A stretch of 64,000 nucleotides of DNA from Hirschia baltica ATCC 49814. GTDB lineage: Bacteria > Pseudomonadota > Alphaproteobacteria > Caulobacterales > Hyphomonadaceae. How positions within the stretch are numbered: position 1 is the first letter of the stretch; each line of letters opens with the position of its first letter. The notes below the pieces were generated by a model. That model searched no databases, had not been told where the DNA came from, and saw only the letters and a program-made list of their open reading frames with translations. Positions 19,125-29,118 of this stretch are shown here, piece after piece. The position numbers and the translations under genes were made by a program. The stretch lies in the NCBI RefSeq assembly GCF_000023785.1, contig NC_012982.1, forward strand, positions 3,286,001 through 3,350,000, given 5' to 3'.

Positions 19125-21137
19125 TTGACCCGCAAAGACATTATTCGGGCCTTTACCATCGGACAGCGCCAAGCATGGCGTGCCATCATTATTTGCACAT
19201 GCTATGATGTCATAGCGGCATTTGTTGCCATGATTTCGGCAATATATATTAGAAATGCCCTTCAAGGGACGACCCCAAACCCCGTTGTAACTGCACTTTA
19301 CACCGTTGAACTTGCTGTTGCGATGGTTGCGTCGCTTACATTCACCGGCGTTTACCGCCAAGTATGGCGCCATACGAGCGCGAGTGATCTTCGGCGTATC
19401 GTGCAAGCTGCTCTACTGGCAAACCTTATATTTCTTCCAATCATGTTTCTCACAAACAGATTAGAAGGATTTTTCAGGTCTAGTATTTTTATTGAAGTCC
19501 CTATTCTAATTACAATTATGATTGCTGGACGCCTTGCATCGCGCGCAAGAGCAACAGGACAGTTCATGGCTGCATTTCGTGCGCCGAACGAAAAGAAACC
19601 TGCTGCAATTCTCATTGGAACAGCATCTAAAATTTCTTCTACTCTCAGGGATTTAGATAATTCAAGCGAAGGTTTACCCATTCGCCCACTTGCAATCATT
19701 GAAACCAGTGGGGATCACACGGGACGGGCCATTTGCGGTATTCAAGTATTAGGAGACCTTTCCAAATTACAGGAAAGCATGTCGATAATGACAACCCGAT
19801 ATGGCACCCCACCTTGGATTGCGATGATCGGAGGCACGCTCGAGCGAGAAACAATGGACACCGTCTTGGAAGTTTCCGCCAAATTCAAAGCAACCGTTCA
19901 ACGTCTGAGAGCTGATGGAGAATTCAATCATGATGAAATTTCTCCAACCGACCTTTTAACCCGCCCAGAAAAAAATCTAGATCGCATCAATGTTAGTAAG
20001 TTGATTTCTGGTGCGCGTGTTTTCGTAACAGGTGCTGGTGGTACAATTGGTTCTGAATTAGTGCGCCAATGTGCAAGCTACGGCCCGTCAGAGATAACCC
20101 TTTACGATAATTCTGAATACAATTTGTATGAAATAGACATGTATATGGGAAAACACTTCCCAAATGTACAAAGACGCGCCCTACTTGGTGATGTTAAAGA
20201 AGCAAATCGCTTAAGAACAGCCATGAAAAAGGCAAAACCTGACATTGTTCTTCATGCAGCAGCGCTAAAACATGTTCCTTTAATGGAAACCAACCCAAAT
20301 GAAGCCATTCTAACGAATGTAGAAGGCGCACGATTAGCAGCAACATATGCAGCTGAATTTGGTGTCAAAAACTTTGTATTCATTTCAACAGACAAAGCGG
20401 TACAACCCTCAAACGTCATGGGCGCTTCTAAACGGGCCGCCGAATTATTCATTCAGGCGCTAGCCCCACAAGCAGCAACAACAAATTTCGCAATCGTCAG
20501 ATTTGGAAATGTATTGGGATCGGCGGGATCGGTGGCTCCCCTATTCGAGCGACAAATCAAAGAAGGTGGCCCTGTCACAATCACAGATGCGGAAATGACT
20601 CGTTATTTCATGAGTGTGGAAGAAGCATCTTCCCTTGTTCTTCAAGCTTCTGCATTATCTAGCAAATCACCCCACAAAGAAGCATTTCTTTATGTATTAG
20701 ATATGGGACCACCTGTTTCAATCGTTGAGCTTGCCGAACGCATGATCCGCTTGAAAGGTTACCGCCCTGGTAAAGATATAGAGATCGTTTTCACAGGACT
20801 ACGGCCCGGTGAGAAACTTGCTGAAACGGTTTTTTATCCCAAAGAAGAAGTTTCTGAAACAGGTGTTGATGGCGTTTTATCTGCGCAATCTTCCTATCAA
20901 AATCTAGATACAATTTTACCAACACTTGACGCAATGATAGAAGCAGCTCGCAATCGGGAACGTAATATTTCGCTCAACCTGCTCGCCGATTTAGCACCGC
21001 AATTGGCTATCTCAAAACCGGCAAACCTACCCCAAAATCCGGTGGATTACATCCGCACAGAAAACGTGGACTATCTCAAAGAAAAGCAAAGTAATGTATT
21101 GCCTTTACGTGCAGCAAAGCGTTCACGATCTGAATAA
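19125..21137 (+). CDS. Membrane nucleotide-sugar 4,6-dehydratase (PglF/CapD/FlaA1-like)
   Basis: 670 aa from TTG 19125. Four membrane helices occupy about 20-140, then a first nucleotide-binding region, then the SDR-type catalytic domain with TGAGGTIGSE. STDKAVQPSNVMGASKRA carries the Met-x3-Lys pair (Met instead of the usual Tyr) seen in PglF-type UDP-GlcNAc 4,6-dehydratases. The C-terminal half has GLRPGEKLAE. It probably makes UDP-4-keto-6-deoxy sugars for glycan or capsule synthesis. The weak TTG start is uncertain. Confidence 0.92.
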   Translation: MTRKDIIRAFTIGQRQAWRAIIICTCYDVIAAFVAMISAIYIRNALQGTTPNPVVTALYTVELAVAMVASLTFTGVYRQVWRHTSASDLRRIVQAALLANLIFLPIMFLTNRLEGFFRSSIFIEVPILITIMIAGRLASRARATGQFMAAFRAPNEKKPAAILIGTASKISSTLRDLDNSSEGLPIRPLAIIETSGDHTGRAICGIQVLGDLSKLQESMSIMTTRYGTPPWIAMIGGTLERETMDTVLEVSAKFKATVQRLRADGEFNHDEISPTDLLTRPEKNLDRINVSKLISGARVFVTGAGGTIGSELVRQCASYGPSEITLYDNSEYNLYEIDMYMGKHFPNVQRRALLGDVKEANRLRTAMKKAKPDIVLHAAALKHVPLMETNPNEAILTNVEGARLAATYAAEFGVKNFVFISTDKAVQPSNVMGASKRAAELFIQALAPQAATTNFAIVRFGNVLGSAGSVAPLFERQIKEGGPVTITDAEMTRYFMSVEEASSLVLQASALSSKSPHKEAFLYVLDMGPPVSIVELAERMIRLKGYRPGKDIEIVFTGLRPGEKLAETVFYPKEEVSETGVDGVLSAQSSYQNLDTILPTLDAMIEAARNRERNISLNLLADLAPQLAISKPANLPQNPVDYIRTENVDYLKEKQSNVLPLRAAKRSRSE

Positions 21138-21346
21138 TTTCAAACCTGCCTACTCACATATCTAAAGCCATTTTTATCTATCAAAGATAACTCATGGTTG
21201 GCCGTTCGCACACAACGTGCTATCGCCCCCAATTATCACGTAATTAAATAGTCCTGTCGATAAATTCTGGTGCTATTCAAGCAGCATTCCCATTAGGGTT
21301 TTAGCTTTTCACCAATCTATGCAGGGCATCATGGCCGGAGCCAAAT

Positions 21347-22966
21347 ATGACTGCAAACCTTTCTCCCATTCGTCGCGCCCTTATATCTGTATCTGACAAA
21401 ACAGGCCTAATTGAGCGTGCTAAAAAATTGGTTGAATTGGGTGTAGAACTTGTTTCTACAGGCGGAACGTCCAAGGCGATTGCAGATGCAGGTCTTCCGG
21501 TTAAAGATGTTTCCGACCTAACAAACTTTCCTGAAATGATGGATGGCCGCGTTAAAACACTCCATCCTGTTGTCCATGGCGGCCTGTTATACCGCAGAGA
21601 TCTGGACACACACGTGCAAGCAGCCAAAGAGCACAATATAGGCGCGATCGACCTTCTCTATGTGAACCTCTACCCGTTTGAAGCGACTGTTGCTGCGGGC
21701 AAGCCATTTGAAGATTGCATCGAAAACATAGACATTGGCGGTCCAGCAATGCTGCGCGCTGCTGCAAAAAACGTAGATTTCGTCGCTGTTTGTACGGATG
21801 GCTCCGATGTTGATAAAGTTATTCTGGATATGGAAGCCAATGCAGGCGCAACGACACTAAAAACACGTCGTGCCCTTTCTGCTAAAACATATGCACGCAC
21901 AGCCGCCTATGATGCAGCCATTTCAAACTGGTATGTTGCACAAATTGAAGCTGAAGCACTGACAAATGACGAAGAAATTGAAGCACCATCCATTCGTGCC
22001 TTTGGTGGCCAATTAAAACAAAAACTACGCTATGGTGAAAACCCGCACCAAAAAGCGGCTGTATATGCCACACCAGAAGGACGCCCCGGTGTTCTGTCGG
22101 CCAAACAAATTCAAGGTAAGGAACTTTCCTTCAACAATTTGAATGACACTGATTCAGCCTATGAATTAGTAGCTGAATTTGATCCTGCTGATCGTCCTGC
22201 TGTGGCGATAATAAAACACGCAAATCCATGCGGTGTAGCTGTTGGGAATACGGCTTTAGATGCCTATAAAGCCGCGCTTGCTTGTGATCCAGTATCGGCA
22301 TTTGGCGGTATTGTTGCGCTAAATTGTGCATTGGATGCGCAAACGGCCGAGGCGATTACACAAGTCTTCACCGAAGTTGTCATTGCGCCGGGAGCAAGCG
22401 ATGAGGCGGTTGAAATTTTCTCTAAAAAGAAAAACCTACGCCTATTGATAACTGATGCTTTGCCTGACCCCAAAGAGGCTTCTCTCAACTATCGCAGTAT
22501 TGCGGGTGGTATGCTTGTGCAAGAGCGCGACACGGGTCGTATCGAAATGTCTGATCTGAAAGTTGTCACGAAACGTGCACCAACAGAACAAGAGATGAAA
22601 GACATGCTGTTTGCATGGCGCGTTGCAAAACACGTCAAATCTAATTGTATGGTTTATGCAAAAGATGACTCAACAGCCGGTCTTGGGATGGGGCTTGTAA
22701 GCCGTGTTGATTCAGCTCGTCTTGCTTCTATCAAAGCACAAGATGCTGCAAAAGCAGCTGGATGGGATGAGCCACGCACAAAGGGTTGTGCCGCGGCCTC
22801 TGAGGCCTTTATCCCATTTGCAGATGGTCTGCTTCTAGCGATTGAAGCTGGTGCAACATCATTCATCCAACCGGGTGGATCTGTACGTGATGATGAAGTG
22901 ATCGCCGCAGCGGATGCAGCAGGCGTTGCAATGGTGTTCACAGGTATGCGCCACTTCAAACACTAA
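21347..22966 (+). CDS. purH: Bifunctional AICAR transformylase/IMP cyclohydrolase
   Basis: 539 aa. It performs the last two steps of purine synthesis. The N-terminal IMP cyclohydrolase domain (about 1-200) starts [15 protein letters not shown] and contains [12 protein letters not shown] and GRVKTLHP. The AICARFT domain contains the conserved motifs [21 protein letters not shown] and [12 protein letters not shown] precedes the ATG. It ends at an inverted-repeat terminator shared with the convergent vWA gene. Confidence 0.98.
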   Translation: MTANLSPIRRALISVSDKTGLIERAKKLVELGVELVSTGGTSKAIADAGLPVKDVSDLTNFPEMMDGRVKTLHPVVHGGLLYRRDLDTHVQAAKEHNIGAIDLLYVNLYPFEATVAAGKPFEDCIENIDIGGPAMLRAAAKNVDFVAVCTDGSDVDKVILDMEANAGATTLKTRRALSAKTYARTAAYDAAISNWYVAQIEAEALTNDEEIEAPSIRAFGGQLKQKLRYGENPHQKAAVYATPEGRPGVLSAKQIQGKELSFNNLNDTDSAYELVAEFDPADRPAVAIIKHANPCGVAVGNTALDAYKAALACDPVSAFGGIVALNCALDAQTAEAITQVFTEVVIAPGASDEAVEIFSKKKNLRLLITDALPDPKEASLNYRSIAGGMLVQERDTGRIEMSDLKVVTKRAPTEQEMKDMLFAWRVAKHVKSNCMVYAKDDSTAGLGMGLVSRVDSARLASIKAQDAAKAAGWDEPRTKGCAAASEAFIPFADGLLLAIEAGATSFIQPGGSVRDDEVIAAADAAGVAMVFTGMRHFKH

Positions 22967-23003
22967 ATAAAAACCCCACCTCTTCTGTTATGAAGAGGTG
23001 GGG
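22965..23003 (-). terminator. Strong hairpin terminator (minus strand) between purH and vWA gene
   Basis: A perfect 12-bp stem (22974-22985 with 22992-23003). On the minus strand it is followed by TTTTTATTT. It should stop transcription coming from the vWA gene; it may also help end purH. Confidence 0.85.
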
Positions 23004-23006
23004 CTC

Positions 23007-23077
23007 CAATCTCGACGTTGGCCCGTCCCACTGATTGCCAAATGGCCTACCACCCAGGCATATCAACGTGGAGATTG
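23007..23077. repeat. Intergenic inverted repeat, 14-bp arms
   Basis: CAATCTCGACGTTG (23007-23020) is the inverse of CAACGTGGAGATTG (23064-23077) with one mismatch. The 43 bases between can form smaller hairpins. It lies just beyond the purH/vWA terminator. It could be a structured RNA, a second terminator arm or a very small mobile-element remnant. Confidence 0.55.
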
Positions 23078-23092
23078 AATTCTACAAAGACA

Positions 23093-23887
23093 TTATTGAC
23101 CTTTGCGTTGTTTCACATCTTCTTCGTCGGCAATGGCGCGATCTTCTGCATCAAACTCAATCTCAGCTTCTTCACCTTTGGCGTAGCTACGTGATTTCTG
23201 AGCAAGACGGTCCATGGTCTGGCCCAACTTACCTTTAGATACAGCCATGCTTTTATTATAGCTTTGACCAACAGCTTCTGCGTCTCCAAAATTGGCAAAC
23301 TCAGCCCCTAGAAAAACAACTTCCCAGCCTTTTTCGCGTACACGGTCCAATGCCGCTTTCGCGCCATGTTTGGTGATTTCACGGCTCGAATTTTCCTGAC
23401 CATCTGTCATGATCACAAGAACAGCTTTTTCAGGTTTATCCGTTTCAGCAATGCTTACAATACGTCCGATGGCATCAAAGAGCGGTGTCATACCACGCGG
23501 CGATGCTTCATCATTGCTAACTTCATTCCATTCTTTTGCGGATGCACCTTTGCGCAAAACATCAAACTGCAAGCCATCTTGAGCATCAAATACAGCGAGC
23601 GTCACATCGGCATCAACATCGCCCTTCTCTCCCGCTTGCTTGGTTCCAAGAGAGACAGCATATGTGTTGACCGAATTTAGCGCTTCATCCCAAATGGACG
23701 ACATAGAACCAGTCCGGTCGAGTAATATATAAGCATGCATGGGTGAATCCCCCTCAATTCTTGAAATATCTGGATCCGGCGCAATCTCTGCATTTGCACA
23801 AGCTGAAAGAGAAATCGCTGTGATTGCTAGAAAACCGGAAACACATTTTTGAAATAGTGTTTTTGAAGTCTTTGTATTCGTAATCAT
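23093..23887 (-). CDS. von Willebrand factor A domain lipoprotein
   Basis: 264 aa from ATG 23887 (GAGGAGG upstream). The lipobox LSAC gives lipidated Cys30. The vWA domain has the MIDAS-type motif DRTGSMS (57-63), a later MTDGQENS motif and an overall alpha/beta pattern. Such domains bind a metal ion and mediate protein contacts. Role and partners are unknown. Not clearly linked to its neighbour, the rhodanese gene. Confidence 0.88.
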   Translation of the reverse strand: MITNTKTSKTLFQKCVSGFLAITAISLSACANAEIAPDPDISRIEGDSPMHAYILLDRTGSMSSIWDEALNSVNTYAVSLGTKQAGEKGDVDADVTLAVFDAQDGLQFDVLRKGASAKEWNEVSNDEASPRGMTPLFDAIGRIVSIAETDKPEKAVLVIMTDGQENSSREITKHGAKAALDRVREKGWEVVFLGAEFANFGDAEAVGQSYNKSMAVSKGKLGQTMDRLAQKSRSYAKGEEAEIEFDAEDRAIADEEDVKQRKGQ

Positions 23888-23916
23888 TCGTCCGCCTCCT
23901 CATGTATACTGTGTCG

Positions 23917-24501
23917 TTAGTGGTTTGATTTTGTTATCCAATTATCACCCAAATCATCTAAAGAGATCTCTTCCCCTAGCTCGTAGATATTGGTGTAGCC
24001 ATATCCGTACAGATTGATAAATGTGGGAATATTAAGTGCGAGTGACACCATCTTTTTGGGCACAGGTGCTACATCATCACTGAAATTATTATTGCAGTAG
24101 ATAAGTATTCTCGTATCAAAATCAGGAATAATTTCCGCAAGCTTATCATCCGTGAAATCGGAAAAATTTAAATGAACAGCGCCTTTGATATGCCCGTCTT
24201 CAAACGCTGATTTTGAACGCGTATCTAAAATAATCGTATCGCTAACAGCACCCATTTCTAGAAAGTTTTCAAGGGTAATTAGGCGCTGTTCTCGATGTGA
24301 CCGTGCTTCATCTGTCATTGCCTGAAAGGTAGGATAATCGACCGCAGATGGTTTGCGTTGCGAATTCGAAGTCTGGGCCGACATATGGCCAAAAGCAAAC
24401 ATGGCGATTGCGGCGCAAACTGATAAAACCGCAAATATCAGTGCAGGTTTCATCTTACGCAAATGAATATTGTCTTCTGGATTTATGTTATTCTTCGCCA
24501 T
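23917..24501 (-). CDS. Membrane-anchored rhodanese-domain protein
   Basis: 194 aa. A membrane helix at about 19-38 is followed by a rhodanese domain (about 75-185) with LDTRSKSAFEDGHIKGAVHL and the active-site loop beginning YCNNNF. Cys136 is the presumed sulfur-carrying residue. The domain should face the periplasm. It probably moves sulfane sulfur or senses redox; no substrate is evident. Confidence 0.85.
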   Translation of the reverse strand: MAKNNINPEDNIHLRKMKPALIFAVLSVCAAIAMFAFGHMSAQTSNSQRKPSAVDYPTFQAMTDEARSHREQRLITLENFLEMGAVSDTIILDTRSKSAFEDGHIKGAVHLNFSDFTDDKLAEIIPDFDTRILIYCNNNFSDDVAPVPKKMVSLALNIPTFINLYGYGYTNIYELGEEISLDDLGDNWITKSNH

Positions 24502-24943
24502 GACGTATCCCGCTTCAACTAGCCTCTGCTAATCGCTCTTGTGCATTTCCATGAATTCAGGGTGAATAGAAAATAAGGCTGGGTTCAGGGTGTGATTGTG
24601 TTTCTTTCGCCTTATATGGGTCTAAAAGCTGGATTGATTTAGACGCCTGCCACATACCTTATTTTGAAAAGCAGCATAAAAGACTACGTTCGAGACTTAC
24701 TTCTTATAAGATAAAATCAGGCGCAAAATATTACCAAGGACGACGCATAAGTTTCCCAAACACACAAAATTTTCCTCAAGCGATGGATTTTTTGAACCGT
24801 TTCGATATGAAAGCCATAGCAAAATACAATTAAACCTTGCGCTCGCCGCAACAGAGCTTAAGAGCGCTGTTGCAGAAGCTGCACGCATCGTTATTGTGCC
24901 GCCAAAGAATAGTTATCCACATACTCAAAAGGTTTGACCTTTC
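24502..24943. other. 440-bp intergenic region upstream of argG
   Basis: No convincing gene is present. It contains a 7-bp dyad GTCTAAA/TTTAGAC (24620-24626 with 24638-24644), and TTATCCACA at 24913-24921, which matches the DnaA box consensus but may be chance. AAAGG (24928-24932), the likely argG Shine-Dalgarno, can pair with CCTTT (24938-24942), so the ribosome site may be partly masked. Promoters for both divergent genes should lie here. Confidence 0.5.
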
Positions 24944-26188
24944 ATGTCCCTTGTCACTAATCCGCCGAAAAAAGTCGTCCTCGCATATTCGGGAGGACTC
25001 GATACTTCGATTATTCTGAAATGGCTTCAGACTGAATTTGGTTGTGAAGTTGTGACATTTACAGCTGACCTTGGACAAGGCGAAGAACTTGGACCTGCAC
25101 GCGACAAAGCACTTCAACTTGGTATCAAAGAAGAAAACATCTTCATTGATGATCTGCGTGAAGATTTTGTACGCGATTATGTTTTCCCAATGTTTCGCGC
25201 AAACACTGTTTACGAAGGTGTCTACCTGCTTGGAACATCAATTGCGCGCCCATTGATTTCTAAGCGTCAAATCGAAATCGCTGAAATGGTCGGTGCTGAT
25301 GCTGTTTGTCACGGAGCAACAGGTAAAGGTAATGATCAGGTTCGTTTCGAACTTGGATATTACGCACTAAACCCAGATATCCGCGTGATTGCACCTTGGC
25401 GTGACTGGGAATTTAAATCACGTACGCACCTTCTAGAATTTGCTGAAAAGCATGGCATCCCTGTACCAATGGATAAACGCGGTGAAGCCCCCTTCTCTGT
25501 TGATGCAAACATGTTGCACACATCTTCAGAAGGTAAAGCTTTGGAAGACCCGGGCGAAGTGGCACCTGAATTTGTGTTCCAACGCACAGTTTCTCCAGAA
25601 GAAGCACCTGACACGCCAGAAGAAATCACAGTTGGTTTTGAACGCGGTGACGCTGTGTCCATCAATGGCGAAACACTTTCACCAGCTAGCTTGCTAACCA
25701 AACTTAACGAGCTTGGTCGCAAACATGGTATTGGCCGTTTAGACCTTTTGGAAAATCGTTTCGTGGGTATGAAATCTCGCGGTATCTATGAAACACCGGG
25801 TGGAACAATCCTTCTCGCCGCTCACCGTGGTATTGAGCAAATCACACTAGATCGCGGTGCAGCCCACCTTAAAGACGAGCTAATGCCCCGCTATGCCGAG
25901 CTGATCTATAATGGTTTCTGGTGGTCACCAGAGCGCGAAATGCTACAAGCTGCAATCGATGCATCTCAAGGCATGGTGACAGGTGAAGTTCGCTTGAAGC
26001 TTTATAAAGGCCATGTGCACTTGTTAGCGCGTACAAGCCCATACTCATTGTATTCCGAAGCACATGTGACATTTGAAGATGATGCAGGTGCCTATGACCA
26101 AAAAGATGCGGAAGGCTTCATCAAATTGAATGCACTTCGTCTACGTTTATTGGCATCTCGGGATAAAAAAGCAGGTAGAAACCTCTAA
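24944..26188 (+). CDS. argG: Argininosuccinate synthase
   Basis: 414 aa, typical length. It joins citrulline and aspartate with ATP to make argininosuccinate in arginine synthesis. The ATP-PPi loop is AYSGGLDTS (about 14-22). Other signatures include [16 protein letters not shown] and [15 protein letters not shown]. The ribosome site AAAGG lies inside a small hairpin. A hairpin lies downstream. Confidence 0.98.
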   Translation: MSLVTNPPKKVVLAYSGGLDTSIILKWLQTEFGCEVVTFTADLGQGEELGPARDKALQLGIKEENIFIDDLREDFVRDYVFPMFRANTVYEGVYLLGTSIARPLISKRQIEIAEMVGADAVCHGATGKGNDQVRFELGYYALNPDIRVIAPWRDWEFKSRTHLLEFAEKHGIPVPMDKRGEAPFSVDANMLHTSSEGKALEDPGEVAPEFVFQRTVSPEEAPDTPEEITVGFERGDAVSINGETLSPASLLTKLNELGRKHGIGRLDLLENRFVGMKSRGIYETPGGTILLAAHRGIEQITLDRGAAHLKDELMPRYAELIYNGFWWSPEREMLQAAIDASQGMVTGEVRLKLYKGHVHLLARTSPYSLYSEAHVTFEDDAGAYDQKDAEGFIKLNALRLRLLASRDKKAGRNL

Positions 26189-26210
26189 ACTCCGGAATTT
26201 ACATATTTTA

Positions 26211-26247
26211 GAAGGGGAATGTTAGCATAAAGCTTGCATTCCCTTTC
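26211..26247 (+). terminator. Probable terminator after argG
   Basis: An 11-bp stem (26211-26221 with 26237-26247), one G-T pair, ending in TTTC. The T-run is short, so this is only probable. Confidence 0.5.
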
Positions 26248-26320
26248 GTCGAATAGCCTTATTGATACAAGATAGGCTAAGGTGGGCATACCACAATAAA
26301 CAAATAGGGGATTTCGGATC

Positions 26321-26848
26321 ATGAATCTGAATAAAGTAAGTTTAGGAAAAGACGCTCCCAAAGATGTCAACGTCGTTATCGAAGTACCTTTAGGTGGTGA
26401 GCCTATTAAGTATGAAATCGACAAAGACTCTGGAGCAATGTTTGTAGACCGTTATCTCTACACACCAATGCGTTACCCATGTAATTATGGTTTCATACCG
26501 CACACATTATCATTGGATGGTGACCCAATTGACGTGATGTGTATCGGTCAACGTGCGCTTATTCCTGGTTGTGTACTTCGCGTGCGTCCAGTGGGTGTTT
26601 TAATGATGGAAGATGATGGCGGAGAAGACGAAAAGATTCTCGCTGTTCCTCATCAAAAAATGACAGCTTTCTACAACAATGTAGATAATTATACTGACCT
26701 TCCTGAGATCACACCTCAACGTATTGAGCACTTCTTCACCCACTATAAAGACCTTGAGCCAGGTAAATGGGTTAAGATTAAAGGTTGGGGCGATCGTGAA
26801 AAAGCAGAAGAATTGATCACTCAAGCGATCGAACGCGCAAAAAAATAA
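26321..26848 (+). CDS. ppa: Inorganic pyrophosphatase (family I)
   Basis: 175 aa. It hydrolyses pyrophosphate to two phosphates, pulling biosynthesis forward. [10 protein letters not shown] carries the metal-binding Asp residues, and YPCNYGFIP is also characteristic. The ATG follows an AGGGG site. Single gene with a short 77-bp gap to the next LysE gene. Confidence 0.97.
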   Translation: MNLNKVSLGKDAPKDVNVVIEVPLGGEPIKYEIDKDSGAMFVDRYLYTPMRYPCNYGFIPHTLSLDGDPIDVMCIGQRALIPGCVLRVRPVGVLMMEDDGGEDEKILAVPHQKMTAFYNNVDNYTDLPEITPQRIEHFFTHYKDLEPGKWVKIKGWGDREKAEELITQAIERAKK

Positions 26849-26925
26849 GATTTTTTAGTCTAATCGGATAATTTTTTTCCAAAAAGCTATTGAAACTATT
26901 TGAAATCCATGGCGGCTATGTCGCC

Positions 26926-27558
26926 ATGGATTTTACTATTTGGCTTGCTCTTGTCGCACTCTTTTTCTCTGGCGGATTAACTCCCGGTCCAGCCGTTATG
27001 CTTGTGACATCTTCATCCCTAAAATACGGTTTTTCACCTGCTATGATCGCCGGCATTGGTGTATCCACAGCCAATCTTGTATGGGTTGCTTTGGCCGTAT
27101 CAGGTGCTGCTGCACTGGCAAAAACCTTCCCTGATTTTTTCCTGGTACTCAAACTTGCCGGTGTTGCATTCATCGTTTGGTTGGCGTGGGACATGATCAG
27201 AAATAGCGAGACGATGACGCTTGCTGCGCGGGTCATCCCACGCAGACGTGTTCTTTACGTCAAAGGCATAGGATTGCAGTTAGCCAACCCAAGTGCGCTG
27301 GTCTTCTTTGGGGGATTACTTCCAGCATATATTAGCGCAGAAAAGCCATTGCTGCCCCAAATCATCATAATCATCGCAACAGTTACGATTACTGAATTAT
27401 TCGGACTTGGGGTTTACGCAATGGCGGCAGAGCGGCTTTCTCGCAATTTTCAAAGCAAAGAATTTGTAAAATGGTTTAGTCGAATTGCCGCGCTACTCAT
27501 GCTTAGCTCTGCAGGTTTTGCGCTATATATAACGCTTTTCTCTCAAGCCAGTGTGTAA
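26926..27558 (+). CDS. LysE family exporter
   Basis: 210 aa from ATG 26926; an in-frame TTG at 26890 would add 12 residues. Six hydrophobic segments and the family motif SGGLTPGPAVMLVTSS near the N-terminus are present, plus LANPSALVFFGGLLP. It is the second LysE-type exporter in the window. The substrate is unknown. Confidence 0.9.
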   Translation: MDFTIWLALVALFFSGGLTPGPAVMLVTSSSLKYGFSPAMIAGIGVSTANLVWVALAVSGAAALAKTFPDFFLVLKLAGVAFIVWLAWDMIRNSETMTLAARVIPRRRVLYVKGIGLQLANPSALVFFGGLLPAYISAEKPLLPQIIIIIATVTITELFGLGVYAMAAERLSRNFQSKEFVKWFSRIAALLMLSSAGFALYITLFSQASV

Positions 27559-27592
27559 TTAGTGGCTCATATCTGTGTTGTCAGTGAAGAGT

Positions 27593-28252
27593 TTATGCGT
27601 TTGCATCGACTTCAAAGAATTCACCTGTGCTCCAGTTTCTCCAAAGCAGTTTCCCTTCTGCAATTGAGAACCATGCGCCTTCAAGAACGAGCTCTCCCTC
27701 CTCCATTGCTTTAGTCACGAAAGGGAAGGTTTGAAGGTTTTTAATAGATTGACCAACCACACCATGCTCAAGCGCTAGCTCGCGTTTTTCTGGTGTATCA
27801 TTGTGTTCGCATGCCAGAACTTTATCACGCGCTTCATTGGCAATCTCTACCCAAGGCGCGATAAATGTTCCTACTGGTTTATCTTTTGCTGCAGACAATG
27901 ATGCTTTGACACCACCACATCCAGCATGTCCCATCACAAGAATCTGTTTGACCTTAAGCGCAGTCACCGCAAATTCTACTGCGGCAGAAACACCGTGATA
28001 TCCACCCGGTCTATCATCATAGGGAGGAACAAGCGCTGCCACATTGCGGACGATAAAAAACTCACCCGGAACCGCATCAAAAATCAAAGCAGGATCAGCC
28101 CGACTATCAGCACATGAAATGATCATGATGTCTGGATCCTGATAGCTGCCAAGATCCTTATATATTTGCGAAGTTTCTTGATAGCGACCATTACGGAAGC
28201 GACGATATCCCGTCAGTAGACGGTCTTGTTCAGCAGTACGGGCAGCACACAC
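27593..28252 (-). CDS. Beta-class carbonic anhydrase
   Basis: 219 aa; GTG 28252 follows GGAG. Zinc is bound by Cys47, His109 and Cys112 (CADSR and GHAGCGG); Asp49 and Arg51 form the catalytic dyad. It interconverts CO2 and bicarbonate in the cytosol, feeding carboxylases. The first cysteines (MCAAR) are not part of the site. Confidence 0.96.
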   Translation of the reverse strand: MCAARTAEQDRLLTGYRRFRNGRYQETSQIYKDLGSYQDPDIMIISCADSRADPALIFDAVPGEFFIVRNVAALVPPYDDRPGGYHGVSAAVEFAVTALKVKQILVMGHAGCGGVKASLSAAKDKPVGTFIAPWVEIANEARDKVLACEHNDTPEKRELALEHGVVGQSIKNLQTFPFVTKAMEEGELVLEGAWFSIAEGKLLWRNWSTGEFFEVDANA

Positions 28253-28496
28253 GTGTCGTTTTCTCCATTTAATAATAAAACAGGATTACACTTTGTCTGA
28301 ATATCAACGACAATGATGGTTTAGACCATAGCTAACATCAATCCATTTGAAGATCTCTATCAACCAGCCGCAAGCAATAAATCAGACTTCAATTCATTCA
28401 AATAGTATTAAATCCCCTTGTTGTCTTCCCTTTGCCTGTAAAATCTTGGAAGATGTGGTCACGAGAAGAATCAGTGATTTAAAGGTCAAACCCAAA

Positions 28497-29111
28497 ATGG
28501 TTGAATCAACTGCGAAAAGCAAAAAAACAACCACTGCCCGCCGTGCTGGGCCTAAACGCAGCGAAGCTTCCAGATTAGCTGTTCAAACAGCCGCATTGGA
28601 AGAACTCGCGAGCAATGGTTGGCGCAATTTTAGTGTTGACCGAGTTGCCAAAAATGCAAAAGCTTCCAAGCAAACAATATATCGGTGGTGGCCAACACCT
28701 GCCTGTCTTGTGGTTCAATCAGCTTTAGAAAATACACCCAAATCCACTGACCCAAATACAACATTAAAAGAACGCCTATCCGCACTCATGTCCCCCTTAA
28801 TCAATGACATTAGATTAGGCGATGGTGCGCACAAATGGCGTGGTGTGATATTGGCAGCGGCCGATAGTGATGAAGCCAATGAAATTTTTCGAAATTGGAT
28901 CGCAGAGACTTACCGAAAACCTGTTAGATTTGTTCTAGCCGAACACACAAATAAAAACCTAATTCGCCGAGATTGGGATATAGATTTTGTGATTGAAAGT
29001 CTTCTCGGGCCTGTTTGGCAGCGTGTTGTTGCGATGCGTGCGCCCCTACCCGAAAACTATGTTGATAGATTAGTAGACGCCGTTATCAACAATTTGAAAA
29101 AAGACGATTAA
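28497..29111 (+). CDS. TetR/AcrR family transcriptional regulator
   Basis: 204 aa from ATG 28497 (AAAGG upstream, slightly far); an open frame continues 50 codons further upstream. The Lys-rich N-terminus precedes a TetR helix-turn-helix (about 30-75): FSVDRVAKNAKASKQTIYRWW. The C-domain is a ligand/dimer domain with TetR_C-like features. Target genes and ligand are unknown. It ends next to the convergent zincin-like gene. Confidence 0.88.
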   Translation: MVESTAKSKKTTTARRAGPKRSEASRLAVQTAALEELASNGWRNFSVDRVAKNAKASKQTIYRWWPTPACLVVQSALENTPKSTDPNTTLKERLSALMSPLINDIRLGDGAHKWRGVILAAADSDEANEIFRNWIAETYRKPVRFVLAEHTNKNLIRRDWDIDFVIESLLGPVWQRVVAMRAPLPENYVDRLVDAVINNLKKDD

Positions 29112-29118
29112 GCAGCCC

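Noticed and set aside
24697-24888. 63-codon frame on the minus strand upstream of argG
   Set aside because: Weak start context and no family resemblance; it spans the likely argG leader.
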